Assembly (NCBI GenBank): GCA_035048495.1
Contig: CM068547.1
Span: 30,325,913 to 30,389,912 of the forward strand
DNA length: 64,000 nucleotides
Direction: 5' to 3'
Source: Euptelea pleiosperma
Taxonomy: Eukaryota; Streptophyta; Magnoliopsida; Ranunculales; Eupteleaceae
Position numbers and translations under genes: made by a program. Of the stretch, positions 48,863 to 61,059 are shown piece by piece. Numbering within the stretch: the first letter of the stretch is position 1; each line of letters opens with the position of its first letter. The notes below the pieces were generated by a model that saw only the letters and a program-made list of their open reading frames with translations, searched no databases and was not told the DNA's origin.

Positions 48863-51800
48863 TTAAACCCCACAAAATCCTCCGGGCCCACCAAACAAGA
48901 ATGTAAGTCCCCACAAGTATCCTTGATACCCATAATATTTCAACCGATAGCATTTAGGAACGTCTTCAAAACTCTCCAACATACTTGCATTGGGAGATAG
49001 TGGAGTATCATATGGAGTAACAATCTCAAGTTTTCTAAAGAAACATGCATGGTGATAGTTACCATCAGGGAAATGTCCACTACCCATTGGTGGACTACGT
49101 CCATAGGGGGGACCCCTTGTTAACCCTCCCCAAGCAACACGATTAGTACCTTCTAATAAATGAGGTAACAAGGAATTTGGCAAGTAACCCACGTCTATAT
49201 CACCTATTCTCAACCACCAATCCTTAGTATTTGGATCCTACCATTAAAATAATAGTGTCAATTATCCAAATCCAACGATATCATGCCCCTATGAGGAATT
49301 TAAAATCAATGTTTTATAACTCGGAACTCGGACTCTATTCGGAAGTCCATCTGGTCAAATCACCTCTTCAGGAGTCGACTCGGCCAATCATTAAATTAAT
49401 TAATTAATATTTAAATATATAAAAATAATATTTATTAAAATTTTAAAAAATCATAAAATATAAAAAAAAAAAAAAATACTTTAGAAATTCAACAAAAAAC
49501 ATTGAGTTTCGAGTCGACTCGACTCGACATTTAAATGGTTGGACTGAGTTTTGAGTCGACGTAGTCTAGTTTCCGAGTCAACTAGGTCGAGTTTCCGAGT
49601 TTGTATGCCAAGTCGACTTGAAATATGATCGAGTCAAGTCGACTCGGCCAAGTCCACAATATTATTAATTCGGTGGACTATCATGTCGAGTTACCTCAAT
49701 GAGTCGAGAGTCGACTCGGCCAGTCATCAAATTAATTAATAAATATTTATATATATAAAAATAATATTTATTAAAAAAATTTGAAAAATCATAAAGAAGA
49801 GAAAAATAATACTTTAAAAATTAAAAAAAAATTGAATTGCGAGTCAACTTGGCATTTAAATGGTTGGGCCGAGTTTTCAATCGACTCGGTAAATTTCCAA
49901 GTCAACTGGACCAAGTTTTCGAGTCAACTCGGCAAAACTTGCAAATCTGAGTTTGTATGTCGAATTAACTCAAAATATGATCGAGTTGAGTCAAGTCGGC
50001 CGAGTCTAGAGTCGACTCGGCGAGTTTTAAAACATAAATTTAAATTAATAATAATGCATAGAAAATTAAATAAATTTGGATTTACCTGATATATAAGGAA
50101 TTGAGCAGTATATTGAGTTCCACCATACGTAGACACGTGACTCAGATGAGCACCAATGATAATTTTTTCGTCAACTTGTATAAAGCCAGGACAAAGAGTA
50201 TTGAAACAACCTGTCCTATAATTACCTTTTCCCTATTTATAATAAAAAATAGTTAATAAATAATATATTTGATTAAGAAGTTAAAAAATTAAAAAGGTTC
50301 TAAACTTACAGCCCAAAATATAAATGCTCGAGTTTTGTAATCACCAAATAAATGTGGATTTACCTGTTAATATTCAACATGTTAGGGGCTCAAATCAATA
50401 AGTTTTATTTGTAAAGGACTTGCAATATGGAATAAGAAACATTTAAATCTACTAAATTCAATAGTGAAACATTTTGTGTAAAATGACTTACTGTCCATCC
50501 AGCTTGTATAGAGTTGAGTTCTTTCATTGGACCATTTTGAATCCAAATTTGAGCTGAACTAGATTGATCTGCTCGTACTGTTGGATTATATATGTTAATG
50601 AATGCCCGAGCTCCAAAATATCTTTCTGATGGAGCATATTTCATTTGAATAAGCGCTCGCTGCATGTGTAACAACTAACTCTAAATGATTGGATAAAAGG
50701 CTCTTTATCACATTTTTTAACAATAAGACCCTAAATTTATTGATTTTATATTAAAAAATAAATAAATAATATTCTATGATTAAGGATTTGCGACAGAAAC
50801 ATTCCATTAGATAAAAAAAATTACCTTTAAGTTAAAATATATATAGATTTTACTTTTCATATTATTTCAATATTAAAACGTTCTAATATGATACAATACT
50901 AATTAATAGAAAATGTAAATAAATGTTAATATTAAATATCAAAATAAACATAAGAAGTAAATAAAAAAGAATCAATAGAAAATAAATCGTTTCTTTAGTT
51001 AAACTAACCTATAATCTATATAACAAAACAGGGAAGTTGTCTCCCCCTCTTATACCCCCTCTTATCTATTTAGACAAAGAAGGGCTGAGATCTTATCTCC
51101 CAAATAGATGGTGGATCTCAGCCATTCACACCCAATTTTGACAAACGCTTTGTTGGAGAGTGTTGTGGGCACTGGCCACCCACTATCTATATAACAAGTG
51201 ACAGTGGCTGTCTTATACCCCTCTTATTTTATATGGCTTTAATAATGAGTGGCTGAGATCCACTATGCTTCGTATCGATGGTTGAGATTAACTCTCACCC
51301 GATTTTGACAAGCACTTTGTCGGAAAGTACCGTGGCACGGGCCACCCACGCATATAACAAGACAACTCAGTTGTATTCTCTTATCTTATCCATCCATCTA
51401 ACGTGGACGGTTAGATAAAGAGTGGTTGAGATCAAATCCATCGATCTAATGTGGATGGTTAGATTTCAACCACTCAATCCGCCTCATTTGACCTCAATTT
51501 ATTCAAAATTTGAATTTCAACACCGTTATTTTTTGTTATTTCTGTTATTTTACTATTTCTCCCTCTGTGCGTTACAATCCGTTATAACAGCCGTTGTAAT
51601 GGAAAAAACGGTAACGCCCCAGTCCGTTATACCGTTTGATTTACAAACGCTTTTGTCGGAGAGTGTCGTGGGCATGGGCCATTTACTATTCTATATAACA
51701 AAACACATTGGTTGTCTCCCTACTTATACCTCCTCTAATCCTCCCCCAAATGGACGGTGGATCTCTGCCACTCACCTGATTTTGGCAAAGGCACGGGGCA

Positions 51801-54800
51801 CCCACTAGTTTAATATAAATTAGAGTTTTAATTAATCTAAAATTATTAAAAATATTAAAACATATGAAGAAAGATGATGCTTATAGGAATAGAAAATATT
51901 GGTGACTACCAATATGTTTTAGAATATTAAATATTATTATAAAATGAACATTAAATGAAAAAATCATATAAATACTACATAATTAAATAGTATAGAAAAT
52001 AAATCATCATAGAGTAAAATAATCTTTAATTTAATAGAAATGTTTACTTATTATAAGATTATTAAAATATTAAAATATATGAAGACAGATGCTTATTGGT
52101 ATAAGAGAATATATTGTAATAAAGTGTGTGAGATGCACCATATCATCTTTGATGTATCTCATCACGTATTCTCCGGATCATTAAGATTTGGATTAATCAA
52201 TTAAGATTAGAATTGATTATATAAGATTAAGATTTCCTTCCTTATTAGACTCTTGTAATGCACATCAATTTGAAATAAAATATTAAAATAAGAACTAATG
52301 AACATCAATTTGAAAATCTATAACTTACATATAGACCAGGTATTCTAATTGAGTCTAGATGTGCATTGGCAACATATGAATTTGAGAAAGATTTTGCTCT
52401 TATTAAATCTTCTTTCTGAGTCCTTCGAATAGGGACGGTTCCTTCTGGACAACTTATAAGCTTAATGTTTGAATGTTCAAATGCTGATGAAATTTCATCT
52501 ATCGAATTTTTTGGGCGGGAACTGGGCTTCATCTGTATGAAAATTAAAACAGAAAGAATTCGTAAATATATAAAAGTAGAATAAAACCTTAATCAAGTAT
52601 ATATCGAATTACCTTAATAATGTTATAACTGAAAAGAGAATTTTTGACATATTCCCCCTATGTCATTTTTAAAATTTGACATACCCCCACAATTTGAAAT
52701 AGCTGACATACCACCCTATGACTTGGTCAACTTGCAATTGACAAGTGTCGACTCAAGTTGAGTACCAAATTTTGTATTAAATGACAAAAATGCCATTGTC
52801 TTCAACCTTGGAACAAGGATTTGGGCCAAAACCCAAACCCAAATCAAACGGCTGTGGTGGCCAGCCGACCACCACTCCAGCAAAAGATGCAATTACTAAA
52901 AGCTTGCTCACTTCTTGAATCCTTCAATATTATACATGTGTATAGAGAAACTAACAGGGCAACATATTTTTGACGAACTTTCGTAATTCTTTTGGATTTA
53001 TCATGCCAAATTTTCACTCCTTAGTACCTGATATTGATAATGTAATTAAAGATGCTTCTGGATGCATGTACAAAATTTTGTAATTGTTATTTTTTTGATT
53101 TATCAGATAGTGGTCCTGCCAAACCCCAGCTTTCTCAACAAAATAAAAAGTAAAAATAAAAATAAAATAAGCAAGGCAATAAAATATACTTCTTGATGGT
53201 TTAAATAGGAAAATTTTCTTCTCCCTGGCCACAAATAATGGGAGGTGGGGTCCAAATAATTGGCAGAAGAATACATGTGGGCCCCACTTCCATATGTATG
53301 TATGGGATCTTCTGAAGCTATAGGACTACTTTTTTCACCACCTACTATATATCACGGGTTAAGGTTTCCGACCCATATCTCTGATCTTGAACCTGACCCA
53401 TTGCCGCCTCTAGCATATCAAATGTTTGAACCGACTTTTTCTGACAAATGGGGGGTGATTCAACCTTTTATGACTGCATTTGGGTAAGCTTAACCTGCAT
53501 AAGCTATAAGCCAGATTTCAATTGCTTTTGCTTAACCCGAAAAATGGCTTAAAGCCCAGAAAACAACTTTTTATAAGTCATAAGGAGCTATAAGCTGACT
53601 TTTAGCTTATTTTGAGCTTCCCCAAAACCTCATACTTTTCCTTTAAATGCATTTACTTGTATGCTTTAGAACTGTTCAAAGCACAGGCAGCCAAGATTAT
53701 TTGAAAAACAACCAACATTTTTCTTGACAGAATGAAAAAGAAAATAATAATGGACAATAATATACCTGGATTTTATGATTCTTGAGCAAAGGATGATCGA
53801 ATGCAGGTTGCTTGTGGATGTCAATACAGTCGAATATGTCACCTACGTCTGTCTACAAAAATAATAAACACAATCAAATTCTTATCCCACAATCAGCAAT
53901 CTCGACGTGTCGAATTTCAACCTAATAGCATTCCAACAGGTAAATGTACCACTCCCCTAGTTAGTAAATTCACGTATTATTTGCATTTAAGGCCCTGCTT
54001 GGTATCCAATAAATATTTCCAGGATTGTAAATGTTTGCAGATTCAAATATTTTTTGTTGCTTGGTATTAACTCGTAAAATATGTTGCAAATACTTTTCAC
54101 CCCTTGGGTAGAGGGTGCAATGCAAATATTTTCATATTTTGTGAGTCTTCAATGAATCCAAAATAGGAGATGGAAAGCACCTATGGACAAGGTCAATGGA
54201 ACTGGATGATCACAACCAATCAAACAACGAAACAAATGGATGAGAATCATGAGATAGTCTACGCAAAATGATTTTGGGTCGAACTCATTGATCGGTTGGT
54301 CCGAGTAGAACTTTGCTAACCCCCACAATATGAGCCAGGTGGAATACTCTTAGAGGGACACTGACCATATGGATGTTTGGCCAATCCCTAAGTGGACTTA
54401 CAAACTAAAGATCAGCCTGATTAGTGATTTCAGACCTTTGGATCTTTGTACCCCAAATAATGTCAAATTTTACGGTTAAAAATCAAACCATTAAAATGAC
54501 TCCAATACAACACTTAAAAATCACTAATCAAGCTATTTTTGGACTGTATGCCCATCTAGGAGTAAGACAACCTCCACAATGACTGCCCCCATGACCGCCT
54601 AAAAAATGAGCCATGTGGCACATTTGTGGAGGATGCTGACGGTATGGATGTTTGGCCAATCCCTATATGGACTTACAAATCGAAATCAACCTGATTAGTG
54701 ATTTCTAAGTGTTGGATTGGAGTCGTTTTCATGGGTTGTTTTAACCGTGGGAATTTGAGCATTATTGACCATTATTTGGGTACTAGGATCCAAAGATTTG

Positions 54801-56032
54801 AAATCACTAATTAGGTTGATTTTTTGTTTGTAGGCCCATCTAGGGATTTGCCAAACATCTATATGGTCAGCGTCTTTTAAAAGTATGCCACGTGGTTCAT
54901 ATTGTGGGCAGTCATCAGGAGTTGTCATCATGGGCAGTGAGCGAAATTTCTCTCCACCTAGGGGCCAAATGTTATTTATATTTCAAGGAAGCTCAAGCCG
55001 AAATGTGAATATTTGCAGCCATTTTTTGCCTGCAAACATTAGCAGCTCAAACCATGAAAGAATATGGACTCATAGTAAATATTTACCCAGGTGAGTAATG
55101 GTGGGGTGGAACCGAGCACCTAGAATGCAAAAAAACATGCTGCAATCGTTTGAAAATAAATATTTGCTACGATACCAAGCATGGCCTAATACGCAATTTT
55201 TTTTTTAAAGAATGTTTAATATTGTCATATAAAAAACATCACAAATTTTAAGATTAAATGAATAAAATGCGTATTATTCACATTTAATACAAGAATTTTG
55301 CATTTTTAAAAATAAAAAAACGTATTTAACGGTTGTATAAAAAAAAAAAAAAAAGTAAAATTCAGGCTTAACAAATATAACACTTCAACAATGATGGAAT
55401 TTTTATATTCTGAAACCGAATTAAACTTGAACTTTTCCCATTCCGAATCTTTGGCGTATGCTGAATTGCTAACTATGGCCACTCCAATGAAGGGAATTTG
55501 GAGCAGCACCCCAAGAAAGGAAAAAAAAATTAGATGCAGAGGGATCTTGTGGCTTTACATAGCTCATTTTTTTGGGGCCCAATAACGGCATGGATGTTTA
55601 CTACACCCCTTGATGGATATACATACCAAAAATCAGCTTGATTGGTTTTCTCTAGCTATAGATTTTAGCACTTATTTAGGATTGATTCTAGCAGTTGGAT
55701 TCAAGCATGTTTTTTTTGGGTACTTAAATCAATGTCTAGATATTATCAATGAAGCTGATTTTTGGTATGTATATCCACAAAGGGGTGGGCTAAACATCCA
55801 TGCGGTTAGTGGCCAAAAAAATGAACTATGTCTAAAATGTTTCACCAGGAAAGTAGAAGCAGCATAATACCTGAATGGTCTTGATGGGAGGCTTATTGAG
55901 AATCTTGAGTTGTCTCTCTAACTCCAAATCTTCATCTTCAGATAAAGTTTTCCCTCCTTCCACTTCATAGTAATGGTGGCTCAGACTCAGGGATAAGACT
56001 ATAAACAACAATGTAGGAATCGCTGAAACCAT
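48863..56032 (-). CDS. Neprosin-family protein, gene C
   Basis: Seven exons on the minus strand: 55871-56032, 53766-53852, 52329-52532, 50492-50659, 50310-50363, 50086-50232 and 48863-49237. All lengths are multiples of three and all introns phase 0, giving 398 aa. Residues 1-27 look like a signal peptide. The activation peptide spans about 28-151 ([43 protein letters not shown]). The mature domain shows [47 protein letters not shown] (C234, C239), [24 protein letters not shown] and [10 protein letters not shown]. The positions I take for the two catalytic glutamates are Q203 and L313, so a peptidase activity of the usual type is unlikely. Exon sizes match gene B apart from exons 1, 3, 6 and 7, which differ by 1 to 4 codons. 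Confidence 0.9.
49320..50035. repeat. GAGTCGACTCG-rich tandem repeat in gene C intron
   Basis: Two diverged copies of about 330 bases stand side by side (about 49360-49690 and 49695-50035). Each has 'gagtcgactcggcca', an AT-rich 'aaataatatttattaaaa' block and a cluster of GAGTCGACTC-like palindromes. It lies between exons 6 and 7. Confidence 0.75.
51010..51812 (+). mobile_element. Helitron-like repeat cluster in gene C intron
   Basis: Two to three diverged units begin 'tctatataacaaaaca' or similar and end 'ggcacgggccacccact', the last finishing CCACTAGT. A 5' TC and a 3' CTAGT after a short GC-rich hairpin are Helitron-like. No helicase is present. A 'ccgttataac' MITE piece lies inside (51520-51655). 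This assignment is tentative. Confidence 0.4.
53500..53625. repeat. AAGCTATAAGC inverted repeat
   Basis: 'gcataagctataagcc' faces 'gagctataagctgac' around a short core, in the intron between exons 2 and 3 of gene C. It may be a small MITE. Confidence 0.35.
54320..54555. mobile_element. Palindromic MITE, family 1 (nested)
   Basis: 'gaccatatggatgtttggccaatcc' and 'gatcagcctgattagtgattt' pair with 'aatcactaatcaagct' and 'cccatctagg'. The right end is truncated by its neighbour. Confidence 0.65.
54590..54905. mobile_element. Palindromic MITE, family 1 (nested)
   Basis: A full copy from 'gagccatgtggcacatttgtgg' to 'aagtatgccacgtggttcat'. It is the second insertion inside the larger element. Confidence 0.7.
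55535..55850. mobile_element. Palindromic MITE, family 2
   Basis: 'gcagagggatcttgtggc' and 'ggatgtttactacaccccttg' face 'tccacaaaggggtgggctaa' and 'catccatgcggttagtgg'. It lies about 20 bases from the donor of gene C exon 1. Confidence 0.7.
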
Positions 56033-56085
56033 GGATCATCAACTCCCTCTTCCCCTTTCAACTTAAATTCTTCACATGGTCGCCA

Positions 56086-56095
56086 TTTTTATAAG
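56086..56095 (-). promoter_or_regulatory. TATA-like box of gene C
   Basis: The minus strand reads CTTATAAAAA about 55 bases before the ATG, at the position corresponding to ATTTATAAAT in gene B. Both are followed by ATGGC and, nearer the ATG, by AAGTTGAA. Confidence 0.45.
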
Positions 56096-56299
56096 CTTCA
56101 AATTTAACTAAATACAGCTTTGCCAAATCTAGAATGCATTTTGTTAATTTGTTGTTTGTTATATTACAAACAAATTTTTCCTTAATAAGGTTGTTTGGTT
56201 TATCTCTAAATATAAGATTGGTTAACCTCAATGGTGGTCTCTACCGATTCGATCGATCTGAGCGTCCAAAAAATTACTCGACCCTGTAATTTGTTAACC

Positions 56300-57306
56300 T
56301 TAATGGTGGTCTCTACCAATAAGATGGAAACTACAGCCCTAAAGGAACCAATCGGGGGTTCTAGCCACTTGATGAAGAGATGCTGCATAAGCATTGGGTG
56401 AGCAATACCAATTAGCTGGCCCCATTTTTACTCTGGGGATAGCTTACACTAAAACTGATTCAATTTGATGGGCTCCGATAATAGGAGGTTAGGGCCCATT
56501 ATTTGACAGTACCATCTTGGACATATGTTTGGCCCACAATCAATGGCGATTGAATGAGTTCAAGATTCGTAACCATTAATTTAAGGAATATCAGATGGAC
56601 TAGATCAAGTAATTCATGTTGAATTTTTCACTTAAAATAGCTATTTTTATAGGATCCGCTGATCAATATGGCCGCAACTTTGGCAGGCTATGGTTCAACC
56701 TAAACACAAGCCAAGGTAAATTTTAGGCCCGTCAAATAAATGGACCAGATATGGGCTTACTTTGGCCCAGTCCATGAACACCCCTATTAGCAGGCAAGGT
56801 TCTGGTTGAGCGTAGGGAAGAAAATATAGCCTTAACATGGGGCCCATCCATGTAGTGTCGATCCACGGAGGGTCTGGTATCAAATAGCAACGAGGCATGT
56901 ATTATTTGTCACTCTTTAGTGCCCACATACCCCTTGAATGTTTGGCCCACCCCTTGGTGTACCTTGCGTATAATGTACCAAGCCCAATACACAGCATCAA
57001 AGCTGCACTACAAGCCCAGAACTGAACCATTTCAAATATATAATCCAAAGCCGAACCAAGGATGCATTTGGCACATTTGACTCTCTAAATATTGTGGATT
57101 CAAAAGAAGAGATGTTGTCAATACCTGGACTTATTGGCTTGTAAGTGCAACACAGAATTAGGGAAAAGTGAGCCCAAGCCCAGTATCACAAGACTATTCA
57201 TTTTCAAAGAAACGAACTAGACTTGCTTGAAAGAAACTTATGTTTATTGGAAATTAACCGGCATTGCATTTTAAAGCCCACAAACTCTTCCGGGCCCACC
57301 AAATGT
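56300..57306. repeat. Duplication block 3 ending in neprosin exon-7 stub
   Basis: This matches the right part of blocks 1 and 2: 'aaaggaaccaatcggggg', 'ggcccattatttgacagtacc', 'gcccaccccttggtgtacc'. The last 36 bases (57271-57306, minus strand) correspond to the final FGGPG...G codons of a neprosin, here read as FGGPEEFVG. Homology then stops abruptly. Confidence 0.75.
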
Positions 57307-58640
57307 GATTCCAATGAAACACAAAGTCTTCAAAGAAGAATTACCTTGTTTGCCTCCCTCCAAGCCTCTTGATCTACAAAAGCCTCTATTTGGATGCATC
57401 ATAATCTTGCATTTGAAGAATCCGAATAAATTGTTAGCTTTGTGACTCCATGTTGCCGAGCAATCTGCACTCCCTTATAAACTACCTTTAGTTCTAACAT
57501 ATATTAGTGATCCATTGACTCTTCATCTGAGAAGCATAGAACTAAGGAAATAAATTTTGGTTTCGAGGTTTATTCGACTAGCTCAAAAATGGAAATATTT
57601 CAACTTGTGTGGAAATAAAAAAATTTCATGGAAATGATGAAAATAATGTGAAAATGATGAAAATATTGTGAAAATTTTAGAAATGATCAAAGAAGCAAAA
57701 ATAAATAAAAAAACACTCATAAGCTATCAGATCATAATATACAACAATATGTAGTTTCCTGTCATCATTTGAATTGAGGGTTATAGATTTCAATTCTCAA
57801 GTTAAACATCCAACATTTGAAACACAACCCTAGGCATGGCTAATGTATCTAGAAGGTGGGCCGCCATTTTGATGCTGCTTAGGCTGAAAATTAGACCAGC
57901 CAGAGGCCCTTAACCCTCAGAATCCAAATTAATCAATTGGTGAATCATGTTTTTAGCATGTGGTTTGGTGGATTGGTTCATTGGAGATACTGGATTGTGC
58001 CATCAAATGATGGGTTGGTCCCACCAATGTGGGCCACCATTTTAATGTGGGTCCCACCAATGTGGACGAGAGTGATGTGCACCACAACTTATTTAGTATT
58101 CTTCTAAAGGAAATGAAAAATAGTTTCATGGTGTTTGTGTTTCAGTGAAGGTTTTTCGGTCAAAACACTCAAAACTCAAGAAAAACTAAAAAGTTGTGAC
58201 ATATAAGTTAGAACCCATCACCCACCGGCAAAAAGTAGCAGTTTCTGTTGTGAATTCAAAGTCCTTTAACTGGCCTTTCTCCTCTCCTTTGTGTGACTTA
58301 GATTTCATTTGATTCCTACCATTTATGAAAAAATTGTTGCAAATAAGTTTCTAACCCCTGTAACTAGATTGTTGCCATTTATGATTGCTGCCATTGATCA
58401 ACCCACGCTCTTTAGATCTAAAAGTCATTTGTAGTTGTTTGTGTGCATGTACCAAAAATCAGTCAAAAGCTAGAAGTCACAAACAATCTAAGCTCCATAT
58501 TGTGAGCCCACAACTATCCACACAAGAGCTAATTAGGATTAGGTTATTAGAATATATGTTCAAAGCCAAAAGCTAAAAATAACCAAGCATGCTGATCTAC
58601 ATAGCTGTTTGTCTGCATGTACCAAAAATCAGCCTGCTAT
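57307..58640. other. Unassigned intergenic DNA
   Basis: No coding sequence is supported. It includes short A-rich runs and repeated phrases such as 'gatgaaaat'. Confidence 0.25.
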
Positions 58641-58644
58641 AGAG

Positions 58645-59290
58645 TTTATAGCTTTGCCAAAACCGAGAAAAAGTTTGAATCAACAACTTTGCGGCCTGTG
58701 GTCCGCCCTTGATGGCATGGTTCAAAGTCTCGGCCGATCTGGATCAGGATCGAAGCCCACTGATCAGATCCAAACCATGCTCTGTCTCACCCGAGTTCTC
58801 TATTTTCCAACGAATTTTCACACGGTCTCAGGGCGAGATGGTCGATCCTGTTCTCGATCAGAACGATCTGGATCAGGATCGGAGCCCACCGATCCAGCCC
58901 CCGATCCCAAGACTTTCATCCTTGCTTGGTGGGACACTATTTCAAGTTCAATAACTTATAGAGTTGTGGCCCACCTTTGGTTGATAACTTGATATACACA
59001 CCCAAATCATCCTGATTGGTAATTTCTAGCCGTTGGATAAGAGTGCCCTAAAAATGCTTGAATCCAATGGCTAGAATCACCGCATGAATGTTTGTCCCAA
59101 CCCTTTTTTATCCAAAAATATTTTGAAGTTTGATACTTATAGCAATTGGATTGCAACATATTTTTTTACCAACATGGGCTTCGTCCCAATTTTCGTAGCA
59201 TGTGATGAAAAAAAGTACTCAAATCTAATGGCTAGGAATCACCTATCATGCTGATTTTTGGTGTGGCAAACATTCATGGGACAACTGGAC
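58645..59290. repeat. Repeat shared with 60150-60370, plus family-2 MITE arm
   Basis: 'aagtttgaatcaacaactttg' with 'ggcctgtggtcc' and 'aagttcaataacttataga' recur at 60190-60265. Here a block of roughly 200 bases (58715-58930) interrupts the repeat. It holds two copies of a GATCTGGATCAGGATCG-type motif. Family-2 MITE arms follow at 58975-59290. Confidence 0.55.
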
Positions 59291-59394
59291 TCCAGAAGCA
59301 TGATCACATGATGATATTTGGAATGGTTAAAAAGCGAGATCGATACCAGTGACCACATTTCAGGTTTCCTCTTGGGATATATATAAAATGAAAT

Positions 59395-60150
59395 AAAACA
59401 AGGTTAAAAAGGGGCCATTATAACGGTATAACAGACTAGGGGCGTTACATTTTTTAGTTATAACGAATTGTAACGGACAGAGACGAAAACAAAAAATAAC
59501 AGGAAAATAACGAGAAAAAAATGGAAAAAATTGCGCAGGCAACGTAGGCGTTACATTTTTGGACGAATGTTAGATAGCAGGCAACGCAACTTTATGCGTT
59601 GCACAAGTGCATCCCTGTTAAATGAGAAATTTTTAAACTTGCTAATAGTTTGTCACTTTTTTATCATAATAAAATTAATAAAAATTAAATTATTCCGTTT
59701 CAAGAGAGAGAAGTGCTTTTCGAGACACGTGAAATGGTTCGGATCGGAACTTGTTGATATAGAACCAATCCATTGGGTTATTGAATCCAAACACGATCCG
59801 ATCAATAAGATGTCGGAACTTATCAGGCCAAAACTCTTCCAAGTTCGTTCCTAGCCCAGGCAGTAAGAGATCTTTATGGATGGAGTTGAGATTAATAGAG
59901 CCATTAACGATGATAATAATTGCAATGAATTCAATTAATTGTGGATTTAAAATGGAATGTGTATAAATTTACTTGTACAAACAAATCAAAAGGAGGGACA
60001 GAAAGATAGCTTCATCATCGTATTGTTTCTTCTTTTTCTTCTTCTTCACATGAGTCAGTTCTTCCCACATGGCAATGCATCATAATACAATATACGCTTG
60101 ACAGCCAATTCATAAGGTCACTATCAACTATATAGTCCAAACTTGCCAAT
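59395..60150. other. MITE piece and unassigned DNA
   Basis: 59395-59560 carries the 'cgttataacg/gttacatttttt' repeat family. The reading frame at 59531-59854 shows no recognisable domain and is not called as a gene. Confidence 0.3.
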
Positions 60151-60554
60151 ATTAACAAGGAGTAGAGTTTTTGGCTTTGCCAAAAGGAGAAAATGTTTGA
60201 ATCAACAACTTTGAGGCCTGTGGTCCACCCTTGGTAGGGCACTCTTTCGAGTTCAATAACTTATAGATGTATGGCCCACACACCAAAATCATCCTGATTG
60301 GTGATTTCTAGCCGTTAAATAAGAGTACACTGAAAATGCTTGAATCCAATGGCTAGAATCACCCCATGAAAGATACTCAAATTCTGTTTGGATCACTAAA
60401 AATTCAGATTATGGGTTCTTTTTTATTTTTTTCAGGTAATTACTTTTCTTGGAAATACAGAGTGTTCAGTCAGAACTACCTAAAAATAGTTATGGTTTTA
60501 CATTAATTCCAAAGTACCTAAAAATTATCAAAGAAGTCATCTATAACTCTATAC

Positions 60555-60746
60555 CTTCCTCTGATTCCGCTGGCTGAATGCCACGGCAATGCTTCTGTCC
60601 ATAACAGCAACAGAGGATGAATAAAAAAATGATCAGAAGTAAAAGTAGTACTGCTGCAACAATAAGAGCTATCGATAAGCCATGGATCAATTGGAGCAAA
60701 TTCTTTCTCCCCATTCCCGCCCATGGGCTCGATCCAACAATAGCCC
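60555..60746 (-). CDS. Transmembrane exon of a receptor-like protein
   Basis: A 192-base open exon sits between an acceptor (TTATTCAAG|GGG) and a donor (GAAG|GTATAG). It encodes a linker with SSPWAGMGRKN, one long hydrophobic helix (about 25 residues), then CCCYGQKHCRG and IQPAESEE. Helix, CCCYG and the ESEE end match the exon at the left edge (5-173), with identical donor phase. This is probably a paralogous single-pass receptor or membrane protein. No ectodomain or kinase exon is visible within a few kb, so it may be an isolated relic. Confidence 0.45.
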
Positions 60747-61059
60747 CTTGAATAAGATCAAAGGAATAATATAAACCTGCTTAATGAATAACGTAACGGG
60801 GGAGGTCTGAATCCATAATAATGGCCGTTGTAATGGCCCAAGTCCGGCCCGGCCCGAAGTTATGACTGCATGGCAATTGGGGGTAATTTGGGAACTGAGG
60901 GGGTCGGGCCAAACTTTCAAAAAAGGTTCCTCCTTTTTGACGAAATGCACGCTGGTGGTTGTTTTGGGTCTGGAAAATTTTGCCAATTTTATTCGAAACT
61001 CAAACGAGGGGACCCATTTTATTAGGAAAAATTTTAGATGCGCATGACTCTCGATGCAG

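Larger units (their letters stand above)
53992..55190. mobile_element. DNA transposon with nested MITEs, gene C intron 1
   Basis: The ends are inverted: GGCCCTGCTTGGTATCC at the left and ATACCAAGCATGGCC at the right, each next to 'aaatattt' motifs. Two family-1 MITEs (54320-54555, 54590-54905) have inserted within it. No transposase is seen, so it is a non-autonomous, perhaps hAT-like, element. A target duplication was not clear. Confidence 0.55.

Noticed and set aside
58609..58992. 127-aa plus-strand frame
   Set aside because: It spans a repeat and its inserted block. The overlapping frame is also open, and no domain is recognisable.
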